Assembly: GCF_000348985.1 (NCBI RefSeq)
Contig: NC_035924.1
Coordinates: forward strand, 992,001 to 1,056,000
DNA: 64,000 bases
Source: Huiozyma naganishii CBS 8797
Lineage: Eukaryota; Ascomycota; Saccharomycetes; Saccharomycetales; Saccharomycetaceae
Reading direction: 5' to 3'
This document shows positions 10,906 to 19,628 of the stretch, piece by piece; the first letter of the stretch is position 1; each line of letters starts with the position of its first letter. The position numbers and the translations under genes are program-made. Below the pieces are notes generated by a model that saw nothing but the letters and a program-made list of their open reading frames with translations, had not been told where the DNA came from and did no database searches.

Positions 10906-11238
10906 TCGCTTCCTCATCAAGTTAGCTTTTTTTTTACTGGCTTCGCTGTCTGGAAGGCACCTCAATTACAGAGAGCCATGACGTTAGTTGCATCTTGGAC
11001 GTTATAAGTACCCCTGACAGATTTTTCCAGAGACAAAAGAAAGAAGGAAGGAGATGATTAGATATTCCTTGATTAAGATAGACAGAATAACGCAGGTATA
11101 CATTTAGTACTACTATATATAAAATATTAAAACAGTTACGGATTGCTGAGTGTGGAGGTTCTATGGGTCTTGTGTCGATCTTATAATATTTACATGCGTT
11201 CGTTGCTTATATGTTGTTTTATACAGGTGGTCAGTGCA
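10906..11238. other. Convergent 3' region PAL1 / MRP1
   Basis: 333 bp between converging stop codons, holding the 3' ends of both transcripts. A/T-rich efficiency-type elements such as TATATATA occur near 11115. A Puf3-type site on the minus strand is listed separately. No gene seen. Confidence 0.6.
11187..11194 (-). promoter_or_regulatory. Puf3-type RNA element in MRP1 3' flank
   Basis: On the minus strand the bases read TGTAAATA preceded two positions earlier by C, an exact match to the Puf3 recognition sequence. It lies about 45 nt past the MRP1 stop codon. Puf3 binds 3' UTRs of nuclear mRNAs for mitochondrial ribosomal proteins, which fits MRP1. Binding itself is inferred. Confidence 0.65.
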
Positions 11239-12210
11239 TCAGAGGTACCCCTGTTCATACGGTTCAGGTAACCTCGTTTCTATCACTTTCCAGTTAATTG
11301 CCTCCCATGTCCTATCCAAATACTCTTGTTTCCCGAAGACTCCGTAATCTGTCAGCCAGCTCTTGGGGGACGCATCTATTGCTAGTAGAGGCACGTAAAC
11401 GGTGTCATCAAACGCCATCTTCTTAATCTCCTCCAGCGGTGCCAGGTCATTCAGATACGAGTCAGCACCCTCCTTGCGCACCGCTGATTCCTCGGGCTCC
11501 GCCGGTGCGTTCTTCGCCGTGTACTGGTTCTCCAAGTTTTGCAACTCATTGGGTCTCTGCAGAGTAAACGGCGTCCCCGCATTGTACGTGTTCAAAACGA
11601 ACAGGGAGTCATACTTGAACTCGTTAAGTTTCGCAGACCCTGTACTCTGCACTTTGGGCTTGTATATCCTTGCTACGAGCCACGTGAACCCATCCCCGTT
11701 AATTGCTAGGTTCGAGTTCAACAGCAACGTTCTGAACTGGACCATCGAGTCGAATGACGCCTCCAGCGCCAACTGCAACCGCTTGTTCCCAGAGGAGATT
11801 GGCTCGTTACTGAATTTCAGCGACATATCCGGTGTCGCCAGGAGAGCCTCCCGCCCTGGTTTCACCTCGGGCAGCGGTTTAGAGATCCCGCGGAGACAAG
11901 ATAGTGCAAATTCGCGGTTGAACAGCAACGAGGCGTAATTGGCCACGTACTTCTTCGTCGCAGAGGTCCCACACTCCGCAATGATCGTCTCCAACGATTT
12001 CTGCTGCAGTGCCTCGTTGTTTGCCGTGTATTTGTTCAGCAACAACGTGTAGTGCTCTACAGGGTCAAACCAGCTGTTCTGCAACCCTCTGGCGGAGAGC
12101 ACCCCTGGCAGCGACCGGCCATGCGTCAGATGCCCCAAAGACCTCGTCGAGATAAACCGTTTCCCCATGCGGCATCTCGCCACGTCACACAACTTTCCCC
12201 TCCACAACAT
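11239..12210 (-). CDS. MRP1: Mitochondrial small-subunit ribosomal protein mS43 (Mrp1)
   Basis: 323 residues, against 321 in S. cerevisiae Mrp1. The protein belongs to the mitochondrial small ribosomal subunit and has a fold related to iron/manganese superoxide dismutase without being an enzyme. The family block GLQNSWFDPVEHY at about residues 44-56 and the terminal region WLTDYGVFGKQEYLDRTWEA are typical. The N-terminus is basic and lacks acidic residues at first (MLWRGKLCDVARCRMGKRF), consistent with a mitochondrial presequence. A second ATG at codon 15 (12168) could also be used. The gene lies convergent to PAL1 and divergent from SVF1, exactly as YDR347W does relative to its neighbours in S. 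cerevisiae. Confidence 0.92.
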   Translation of the reverse strand: MLWRGKLCDVARCRMGKRFISTRSLGHLTHGRSLPGVLSARGLQNSWFDPVEHYTLLLNKYTANNEALQQKSLETIIAECGTSATKKYVANYASLLFNREFALSCLRGISKPLPEVKPGREALLATPDMSLKFSNEPISSGNKRLQLALEASFDSMVQFRTLLLNSNLAINGDGFTWLVARIYKPKVQSTGSAKLNEFKYDSLFVLNTYNAGTPFTLQRPNELQNLENQYTAKNAPAEPEESAVRKEGADSYLNDLAPLEEIKKMAFDDTVYVPLLAIDASPKSWLTDYGVFGKQEYLDRTWEAINWKVIETRLPEPYEQGYL

Positions 12211-12526
12211 TCAGAAACAAAGCACTTGCTGGCCCTCCCCTCTGTCACTAAGGGTACCACTCCGAACCACCACACACGCCTCGGAAGTCCTTAAAGGCCA
12301 ACGCACTGCAACCTTGGGTCCTTCGGGTAATAATTCGCGATGCCTCTCGAAGAAGAAAACTTTTCACGATGAGAATCGAAACAAAACAATAATCACTTTT
12401 CGATTGTTGAATATTTCAGCGATGGACGGGGACTGTGAGAGGCGTTGGGGTTTGTTTCTTAGATTGAGTTCGTGTTTTTAACCGTTGTTAACTCTCTTCC
12501 AGTCCTGTCAAGGTAACTAATTCTTA

Positions 12527-12574
<48 letters not shown>

Positions 12575-12577
12575 GAC
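12211..12577. promoter_or_regulatory. Divergent promoter MRP1 / SVF1
   Basis: 367 bp that must serve both genes. The only striking element is a 42-bp AC repeat ending seven bases before the SVF1 start codon, listed separately. No other gene is supportable. Confidence 0.6.
12529..12570 (+). repeat. (AC)21 dinucleotide repeat abutting the SVF1 start
   Basis: Twenty-one uninterrupted AC units, followed by seven bases (TAAAGAC) and the SVF1 ATG. It therefore occupies either the 5' leader or the proximal promoter of SVF1. Such tracts are length-unstable and can adopt Z-DNA; any effect here is inference. Confidence 0.97.
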
Positions 12578-13969
12578 ATGCTGAAGTGGATTCAAGGTGG
12601 GATTTCCGCTGTCACTGGGATAGCCGAGCCAGAATACGGTAAAGAGTACATCCACACGTTGACGGAAAGATTGGATGGGAAACAGCCGTACTGTGTTGCT
12701 ACACGCGAGGATTTTTGTTGGAAGGCACCAGAGTTCACGAATGTGGAGACCGCGACTTTCTACTTCAACAACTTGGATTCTGGTGTGACCGGTTTTGCGC
12801 AGGTGATCCACTCGAACCTGATGGGTATCCGCACCGCTGCGCAGTTTACCTTCAGGATATTCAATACGAAGGATCCAGAGGCGCTGAACTTGTGGACGTC
12901 GACGAAGCTGGAGAACTTCAGAGTGGAGGGCCCCAATTTCTACGCCGATGATTTGTCCATCGAACTGACCGACGACGATAAGACGTTCCACGTGGTTTCC
13001 AATGTATGCGAACAGTCCAAGGTCGATCTGTATATCACGAGACTAACCCCCGCTGCGAAGGCTGGTCCAGACCCTACTACTTACTACGGGGACAACTGGG
13101 AGGAGCCCTGGGGATCCCTAAGACACAGCTTCTGGCCCAGAAATAGATGTCGTGGGACTCTCAACTTGAAGATTGAAGTGCTTCAAGATGATGTTAGTGA
13201 CGAAGAAGAAACTCAAGGTGGCGACGAAGATGAAGATGAAGATGAAGATGAAGATGAAGATGAAGATGAAGATGACGACGATGATGATTCTTCTGATGAT
13301 GATGATGACGATGATGACTACGAGGAGTCAACCAAGGTTTACAGGGATGAAGTCATTACTTTCGGGGAAAATGATCCAGCCTACTCAATGTTTGTCTTGG
13401 CTTTCCAAGGGATGAAACCTAACCACGCGGCGAAGGCATGGAATTTCGTCTACGTCCACACAAGGGAGAACAGTGCCGTTCTTATGGAATATATCACCCC
13501 GAAGTCATACGGTAATACTAAAGTCTCCGTTGGTATTCTTACCAGTGACACCGAAATTTTGAGTTTGTCAATTAACAACAACTACGAACATTTGGAGACA
13601 GAGGTCGACGAAGTCGGCTGGAGCGTTCCAAAGAAGATTAAAGTCGAGTTTGCCGGGGTGTCGCCAGAGGTCACCGACGAGCAGATTGCCGGCGGTGAGC
13701 TGAAGAAGGACGACGAAGTGTCTGCCGTTATTGAAGGGCCCATGACCAACTTGATCGAGAGGATCGATGTCATGGGAGAGATCCCAGGGTTCGTCAAAAA
13801 TATTGTTTCTGGGATTGCCGGCACAAAACCATACATCTACCAGTACGCAGACGACAAGTTTACTCTGCAAGTAAACGGTGGTAAGAAAGTTCAGTGTTTG
13901 GGCTGGGCCGAAGTTACGTTCATCTCCAAGTCTGATGAGGTGAGCGCTGAATCTTACAACGAAAACTAG
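12578..13969 (+). CDS. SVF1: Survival factor Svf1
   Basis: 463 residues (S. cerevisiae Svf1 has 481). Svf1 protects cells from oxidative stress and cold and acts in sphingolipid metabolism, reportedly moving ceramide between ER and Golgi. The start MLKWIQGGISAVTGIAEPEY is the conserved amphipathic N-terminus. Further family blocks are VETATFYFNNLDSGVTGFAQ (about 50-69), LWTSTKLENF, DDLSIELTDD, EEPWGSLRHSFWPRN and FVLAFQGMKPNHAAKAWNF. The two halves form a lipocalin-like fold in the family. Between them, at about 202-250, is an acidic stretch of alternating Glu-Asp and then Asp runs, encoded by a GAAGAT repeat. S. cerevisiae has a Glu/Lys-rich linker at the same point. Placement beside MRP1 and the HXT1/3-like gene matches YDR346C. 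Confidence 0.96.
   Translation: MLKWIQGGISAVTGIAEPEYGKEYIHTLTERLDGKQPYCVATREDFCWKAPEFTNVETATFYFNNLDSGVTGFAQVIHSNLMGIRTAAQFTFRIFNTKDPEALNLWTSTKLENFRVEGPNFYADDLSIELTDDDKTFHVVSNVCEQSKVDLYITRLTPAAKAGPDPTTYYGDNWEEPWGSLRHSFWPRNRCRGTLNLKIEVLQDDVSDEEETQGGDEDEDEDEDEDEDEDEDDDDDDSSDDDDDDDDYEESTKVYRDEVITFGENDPAYSMFVLAFQGMKPNHAAKAWNFVYVHTRENSAVLMEYITPKSYGNTKVSVGILTSDTEILSLSINNNYEHLETEVDEVGWSVPKKIKVEFAGVSPEVTDEQIAGGELKKDDEVSAVIEGPMTNLIERIDVMGEIPGFVKNIVSGIAGTKPYIYQYADDKFTLQVNGGKKVQCLGWAEVTFISKSDEVSAESYNEN
13226..13273 (+). repeat. (GAAGAT)8 repeat inside SVF1
   Basis: Eight in-frame GAAGAT hexamers encode (Glu-Asp)8, followed by GAT/GAC runs encoding poly-Asp. It lengthens the acidic linker between the two lipocalin-like halves and is likely length-variable between strains. 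Confidence 0.95.
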
Positions 13970-14706
13970 TCATAAACTGTACAAAATAATAATGCTGCAG
14001 TAATAATACTGAAAGTAATCATAAATTGTCATACTATCCGACGGTAATCGAAGTACACGAATATTTTCCAGCAACCTCCCTTTTTTCGCACACTATTTTC
14101 CTGTTATTGCTTCAGTCATGATTGCCGCTTTATACACTTACTTCTCCTACCTATTAGCAAAAATGTACCATATACTTATTACATATTTCCTTTTTTCCAT
14201 TCACCAGCTCCACCTACAAGTATACCTCAGATTCAGGTTTTCATGATAAGCAGTAACAAGAAGTGCACAACTGTGTTCTACGGAACTTTACTGGCGATGA
14301 GGGGCAGTCTTTACTGAAACCCTCCCACGCAACGAGTGGTCCATGTTAAAACCGCGTCAAGAAACGTTTTGGTTGCCAACGTCATCGGGCAGAAAAGTGC
14401 TCAAATAGATCGAACACGGAAAAACTATTTTGTATTTCTTTTTTTCCGGTGATAGAGTTTATTTAGCTTCCCGGACGGGATGATCCCGGAAACCGTCGTA
14501 CCTCAAGTAACCACGGACAGTTCATCCAAGATGATGGCACGTAAACAAACTGCTCTACGTGTTTAATGTGAGTGAAACCGCGTCGTTCGCGTCTCATAGT
14601 ATAGTTGTTGTTCATTCGGCGAATTACAATGACAAATTTTACACAGCAAAAGTACGCCAAAGGACTCTGATGGCCAATAGGAACTTATTACTGGAAGATG
14701 GGAATA

Positions 14707-14734
14707 TGAGTATTAGGCAACAGCCTAATACTCA
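14707..14734. repeat. Perfect 12-bp inverted repeat with 4-nt loop
   Basis: TGAGTATTAGGC, loop AACA, then its exact reverse complement GCCTAATACTCA. The outer flanks (GGAA / TTTCC) nearly extend the pairing. It sits about 1.0 kb upstream of HXT copy 1 and could extrude as a cruciform or bind a dimeric factor. Function unknown. Confidence 0.9.
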
Positions 14735-14874
14735 AATTTCCGCGCTAATAGTTTACGTGGGAGTGTTATTTCACCCGCATAATTCCACCCCCGTATTCAA
14801 TACGGTTGATACTGAGACGGAAAGCAACCTGTTGCTATCAGTAATGGGACCTCTCTCCGCGGGTGGGGAATGAT

Positions 14875-14884
14875 GGGGCCCCGG
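14875..14884. promoter_or_regulatory. GGGGCCCCGG element, HXT copy 1
   Basis: First of four occurrences, one upstream of each HXT gene. On the reverse strand it contains CCGGGG, which fits the Mig1 core SYGGGG. It lies about 860 bp before the start codon. Confidence 0.6.
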
Positions 14885-14981
14885 CTTACCCGCGGAATGG
14901 CATCTGAGTGAATTTTTTGAGATCTTTTACCTTGGTAACACCTCCCATCCCTGGTCAGTATTACCATAATTTTTCCGGGGT

Positions 14982-15356
14982 CGGATTAATAGAACAATAG
15001 ACAAGGAAAAATTGTCTTTTCGACGAATTTCCGCCCGCTCTGTAATACGGAACAAATAATGGAAGCGCGCTTCTAAAACACGATACTTCTAACCCGTCGT
15101 TTAATCACCTTGTGCTAGTTGGTGGGTCAACACGTACATTGGACACTACTGGTCAGTGGTTCGATTATGTACCATACAAACGAAGGCAGTCGATAAACAC
15201 TGCACTAAAAGAACGGTGGAAAACGCCGGTTATAGGCCCCGTGAAGAGTTTTTCCGTAAATTATCCGTTCCTCCCCTGCGCGGTTTTCGTGGAGTAGACC
15301 CGAGGCTCCCCCACTCTAAATGGTTTAGCAAAGATGCGAGAAAGGAAGTTGTTCCG
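14982..15356. promoter_or_regulatory. Cluster of Rgt1-like CGGANNA sites, HXT copy 1
   Basis: Matches to CGGANNA on either strand lie at 14982-14988, 15048-15054, 15250-15256 and 15350-15356, with two more at 14417-14423 and 14442-14448. Rgt1 represses yeast HXT genes in the absence of glucose through such sites, usually in clusters. Regulation of this gene by an Rgt1 homologue is inferred. Confidence 0.55.
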
Positions 15357-15742
15357 AGAAGGCGGAACTTTTCCTGTAGTATTCCCGTCACGTTATGACA
15401 CCCTAGTGGGGGTCCATTGTCTTCCTCCGCAAAAAATTATTCAGTCACGGAAATAACTGTGAAATTTCGTGTTCTACTTGTTTGTTATCGTAAATTGAGG
15501 TAAAAACGGTGCTTATTGTGAACTCAGCGTGATATTAGTGTGGGTTCTGCGTCTCTTAACTCATTGCGGCTGCTAAATAAGCATGGTGGCTGGTGGGGGG
15601 ACATTCTTTCCTGAAAACTATAAATGTGGCACTTCGATCATCAACTTTTCCAAAATTGAAATGTTCTCTTTCCTTTGATGTTTCAGTTTTATGAAATTTA
15701 CCTAGAAAAGCTAAGACACCCATCACTCTAATCCTCTTCAAG

Positions 15743-17410
15743 ATGGATTCCACACCAGATGCTATAACTCCTCAAAAATCGGAGTCTTCCAATTCCAATG
15801 TGGAAGTAAACTCCAAAATCATGAATCAGCAAGATGATTTCCAGTATCAAAACGCTGAGGTTGCCTCTCCAAATACAGGTAGGGGTGCATACATGTCCAT
15901 TTGCATTTCATGTTGTATGGTTGCCTTCGGTGGTTTTATTTTCGGTTGGGATACCGGTACCATTTCTGGTTTCGTCGCCCAGACCGATTTCTTAAGAAGA
16001 TTCGGTCAGAAACATAAAGATGGTTCCCATTATTTGTCTAAAGTGAGAACAGGTTTAATTGTCTCTATTTTCAACATTGGTTGTGCTATTGGTGGTCTTG
16101 TTTTGTCAAAACTGGGTGACACCAAAGGCCGTAAGATGGCGCTAATTATCGTTGTCGTGATTTACATTATTGGTATCATTATTCAGATTGCATCAATCAA
16201 CAAATGGTATCAGTACTTCATCGGCAGAATTATCTCCGGTTTGGGTGTTGGTGGTATCTCTGTTTTGTCGCCTATGTTGATTTCCGAGGTGTCTCCAAAG
16301 CATTTGAGAGGTACTTTGGTTTCGTGTTATCAATTGATGATTACCTTGGGTATCTTCTTGGGTTACTGTACTAACTTTGGTACCAAGAACTACTCGAACT
16401 CTGTCCAATGGAGAGTTCCACTAGGTCTATGTTTTGCCTGGGCTCTATTTATGATCGGTGGTATGACTTTTGTCCCAGAATCCCCACGTTATCTTATTGA
16501 AGCTGGTCTAATGGAAGAGGCAAGAGCGTCTCTTGCTAAGGCCAACAAGTGTGCACCAGACCATCCATTCATCCAACAGGAACTAGACACAATTGAAGCT
16601 AGTGTAGATGAAGCCAAGGCTGCTGGTACCGCATCATGGGGCGAATTGTTCAAACCATTTATGTTCAAGCGTACGTCTATGGGTGTTATGATTCAATCTC
16701 TACAACAGTTGACTGGTGACAATTACTTTTTCTACTACGGTACTATTGTTTTCAAGGCTGTCGGTTTGGAAGATTCGTTTGAAACTTCGATTGTCTTCGG
16801 TGTTGTGAATTTGTTCTCTACTTGTTGTTCGCTGTACACTGTCGACAAATTTGGTCGTCGTAACTGTTTGTTGTGGGGTGCTATTGGTATGGTCTGCTGT
16901 TACGTTGTCTATGCTTCCGTCGGCGTTACCAGATTATGGGCTAACGGTGAGGATAATCCATCCAAGGGTGCAGGTAACTGTATGATTTGTTTTGCCTGTT
17001 TCTACATTTTCTGTTTTGCCACTACGTGGGCTCCAATTGCATACGTCATCATTTCTGAGACTTTCCCATTGAGAATTAAATCCAAGGCTATGTCTTTGGC
17101 CACTGCCGCTAACTGGCTATGGGGTTTCTTGATTGGTTTCTTCACTCCATTCATCACCGGTGCTATCAACTTCTCTTACGGTTACGTTTTCATGGGTTGC
17201 ATGGTTTTCGCTTACTTTTACGTCTTCTTCTTTGTTTCGGAAACCAAGGGTTTAACTTTGGAGGAAGTCGAAACCATGTACGCAGAAGGTGTTTTACCAT
17301 GGAAATCTTCCGCCTGGGTCCCACCTTCTAGAAGAGGCGCGGACTACGATGCTGATGCATTGATGACTGACGACAAGCCATTCTACAAGAGAGTGTTTGG
17401 TAGAAATTGA
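15743..17410 (+). CDS. HXT3: Hexose transporter, HXT1/HXT3-like (array copy 1)
   Basis: 555 residues, a full-length major-facilitator sugar transporter of the plasma membrane that carries glucose by facilitated diffusion. The N-terminus [18 protein letters not shown] matches S. cerevisiae Hxt1/Hxt3. Sugar-porter signatures are visible: [11 protein letters not shown] (about 161-171), [20 protein letters not shown] (245-251), [13 protein letters not shown] and the PETKG-type motif, here SETKG. Twelve membrane segments can be counted in the hydrophobic pattern. Next to SVF1 it occupies the place of YDR345C (HXT3), a low-affinity transporter. The affinity class is inferred from sequence and place. 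A 95-bp tract is identical to copy 2 although flanking DNA differs, which suggests gene conversion. Confidence 0.93.
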   Translation: MDSTPDAITPQKSESSNSNVEVNSKIMNQQDDFQYQNAEVASPNTGRGAYMSICISCCMVAFGGFIFGWDTGTISGFVAQTDFLRRFGQKHKDGSHYLSKVRTGLIVSIFNIGCAIGGLVLSKLGDTKGRKMALIIVVVIYIIGIIIQIASINKWYQYFIGRIISGLGVGGISVLSPMLISEVSPKHLRGTLVSCYQLMITLGIFLGYCTNFGTKNYSNSVQWRVPLGLCFAWALFMIGGMTFVPESPRYLIEAGLMEEARASLAKANKCAPDHPFIQQELDTIEASVDEAKAAGTASWGELFKPFMFKRTSMGVMIQSLQQLTGDNYFFYYGTIVFKAVGLEDSFETSIVFGVVNLFSTCCSLYTVDKFGRRNCLLWGAIGMVCCYVVYASVGVTRLWANGEDNPSKGAGNCMICFACFYIFCFATTWAPIAYVIISETFPLRIKSKAMSLATAANWLWGFLIGFFTPFITGAINFSYGYVFMGCMVFAYFYVFFFVSETKGLTLEEVETMYAEGVLPWKSSAWVPPSRRGADYDADALMTDDKPFYKRVFGRN

Positions 17411-18091
17411 ATATTCACAATCTTGACATTTAATACATATCTCTGATGTTTTGTTTTCTAATGATTTATGACGACTCGATAAAACGGCATAACCATCCCT
17501 TAAGATAAATTTTATATTTAAATAAACTTATAAAGTTCCGAGATTTGACCTATTTCTTTTGCTTTTGCTCTTACATGTACTGTTTTCTACAATATGTCTT
17601 AAATCGTCAACTTTTGTGTATTCTCTTGTGGGAATATCTGATGTAGTAGTCAAAGTTACGTCAAGTCTTTGAACGGTTTGAAATTATCCCAGACTTGTAG
17701 TTTACATGTTCTCCGAAAGGGTACCTTTATATTCCACACCATTATCTGTTAAAAACACGAAATTTGGGCTTGGACATAACTCGATGATTTTATATGGAAA
17801 ACATTTTTTCCCAGTCACAGTTATGTATTCAAGAAGGTTGGGTTATGATTAGCAGTTTTTGGATATCACCATGAAAAAATATTCGGAGCCAAGGCAATCT
17901 GGATAAGAGGTCAAATCAAAGTACAAAAACCCTTTCTTTGACTACCACAAATTTTGATAGTACCCTGTAATTTTAAACATAAACAGACTACACACGTACT
18001 TCCTTTCTTATTTTGTGAAGTCAGTGCATTCTATTCCAATTAAATATCGCAACGAGTACAGTTTTTCCGGCATTTTTATCTGGCGTATGTT

Positions 18092-18275
18092 TGTGAAGAT
18101 CTCCCTTGGGAATGGAATAAGGGCCCGTTACCCAATGAAATACAACTCTGTGAGATATTATAAGCCCGACATGTGAGGGAAGGCTTTGAGGCAAGCGGAT
18201 GGCCACGTTATTCGGAACGTATATTAAACCGCAATATATCTTCATAAACATCTTTCAAGGCGGTCTCTAAAATTG
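18092..18275 (-). pseudogene. Decayed coding relic, left copy of an inverted pair
   Basis: On the minus strand this segment is about 73% identical by eye to 19075-19258 on the plus strand. Translations align as LETALKDV then GLIYVPNN, SHVGLIISH, VTGPYSIPKG. The partner reads LETVLKDV, GFIYVPDN, SHFGFIIVH, VTGHESIPKG. Many differences fall at third codon positions, such as GGC/GGT, AAG/AAA and TAC/TAT. That points to a past protein-coding sequence. This copy carries a one-base shift between the LKDV and IYVP blocks. The protein family is not recognised. Confidence 0.5.
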
Positions 18276-18368
18276 GGATAACCAAGAACAGCTCGTATAA
18301 CTGCATATAGGGCGTAAATAAGAATATCAAACTGTTCTTGCACATATTACTTAATCACAAACTATTTT

Positions 18369-18573
18369 TGTAAAAAAGGCTTCAGCTTTCTAAGATATTG
18401 ATCAACGATGTTTTCCATAGTCTATATTGATAGGTGAGTAACTATGTGCTTACTTTCTTCTATATTATACATTAGTATACAAGACTGAGTGAGATTGGAA
18501 TCTTTTCTCTTTGTATAAAAGTTTCCATCTCGTTATCGTCTAGGATGATATACATCCAGATTATAACTTAACA
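18369..18573 (+). mobile_element. Solo LTR of a Ty-like retrotransposon (left)
   Basis: 205 bp starting TGTAAAAAAGGCTTC and ending TTATAACTTAACA, so it has the TG...CA ends of an LTR. It is flanked by the perfect 5-bp target duplication ATTTT (18364-18368 and 18574-18578). A TATA motif (TTGTATAAAA) lies inside. About 91% identical by eye to the LTR at 19385-19588. No internal retrotransposon genes are adjacent, so it is a recombination remnant. Confidence 0.92.
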
Positions 18574-19074
18574 ATTTTATGTAAGAGTTAAAGCAGGTTG
18601 TGATTGAGTAAAGTGTGTAAGGACTCTGATATTGTGTATTTACGCCGTATACGTAAAATATGTAGTTATATCAGTTGTGCTTGCTTGTCTAAGACTTGTT
18701 CCTTCTTTGGGTCCTGGATTTAGTGTTGAATAGGGTCTTGCTCGCCGTAGCTATTCATTGTAGTAGAGTAAAGAGATTTTTTAGTTCAGGTATGACTTCT
18801 GGTATATACTTAATATATAAGTATATGGTTCGATGATCTCTTCTATATTGTCACAGATAGAAGGATCAATTCATTCGATGTAGTTAGGCTTTATATACGT
18901 GAGAATTTGCTCAGAGTCAATGGTGTGACTTTTCACTTTCTCACTGTGGTGGATACTTCCACACTTGTGGCATCGTTATTTGTCTCGTTAACATTTGTGT
19001 CTTTTATCAAGTGTGTGTCCTGTTTATGCCTATGATGATATCTTATCACCCTTATCATATTCATTTTCTATATC

Positions 19075-19258
19075 CAGCATTTAGAGACGGTCTTGAAAGA
19101 TGTCGGTGCAGATACCTTGGGGTTTATATATGTTCCGGATAACGGGCCATCTGCATGTCTCGAGTTCGTATACTCACATTTCGGGTTTATAATAGTTCAC
19201 AGTACTGTATTAGATAGGGTAACGGGTCATGAGTCCATTCCCAAAGGGAGTTCCCGAT
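19075..19258 (+). pseudogene. Decayed coding relic, right copy of an inverted pair
   Basis: Partner of 18092-18275 in opposite orientation. The frame here is continuous for about 60 codons: YIQHLETVLKDV, GFIYVPDN, SHFGFIIVH, then VTGHESIPKG. It has no plausible start and the similarity ends abruptly. Unknown family; perhaps a remnant of a host gene or of a mobile element. Confidence 0.5.
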
Positions 19259-19384
19259 TTATCCTCACATTTTGACTCTTACAAAGTTTTTATTTACTTG
19301 TTTTGCTAATCTTATTTTCTTCAAAGAATGAAAAAGAGGTAAAATTTACTAATTAACAATATTGGCACTTCAAAATGGCTTCAC

Positions 19385-19588
19385 TGTTAAATTATAATCT
19401 GGATGTATGTCATCCTAGACGATAATGAGATGGAAGATTTTATACAAAGGGAAAAGATTCCACTCTCACTTAGCTTGTACACTAATGTATAATATAGAAG
19501 AAAGTAAGCACATAGTTACTCACTTATCAATATAGACTATGGAAAATATAGTTGATCAATATCTAAGAAAATTGAAGCCTTTTCTACA
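19385..19588 (-). mobile_element. Solo LTR of a Ty-like retrotransposon (right, inverted)
   Basis: 204 bp on the minus strand with ends TGTAGAAAAGGCTTC ... TTATAATTTAACA. It is flanked by the perfect 5-bp target duplication TTCAC (19380-19384 and 19589-19593). The target duplications differ from those of the left LTR, so the two are independent insertions rather than the two ends of one element. Confidence 0.92.
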
Positions 19589-19603
19589 TTCACTTGTCCA
19601 AGG

Positions 19604-19628
19604 TGTCAGTTAAACCCATTAACTGACA
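19604..19628. repeat. Perfect 10-bp hairpin beside the right LTR
   Basis: TGTCAGTTAA, loop ACCCA, then TTAACTGACA, starting 15 bp outside the right LTR. It could be a footprint or end of another element, or a structured RNA end; nothing decides. Confidence 0.8.

Larger units (their letters stand above)
13970..15742. promoter_or_regulatory. SVF1 3' end and long upstream region of HXT copy 1
   Basis: 1.77 kb with no convincing gene. The first few hundred bases are the SVF1 3' flank; the remainder looks like an HXT promoter. It contains CGGANNA motifs on either strand, a GGGGCCCCGG palindrome, a perfect 28-nt hairpin, several G-rich Mig1-like boxes, and a TATA box (TATAAATG at 15619-15626) 117 bp before the start codon. 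A plus-strand frame at 14559-14873 has no family features and is taken as chance. Confidence 0.65.

Noticed and set aside
14559..14873. 104-codon frame in the HXT copy-1 upstream region
   Set aside because: It runs through the perfect hairpin and G-rich boxes, has no similarity to a family I know, and is of a length expected by chance.
15152..15170. GGTTCGATT as a tRNA B-box
   Set aside because: Flanking bases do not form a T-stem and no A-box or acceptor stem can be paired.
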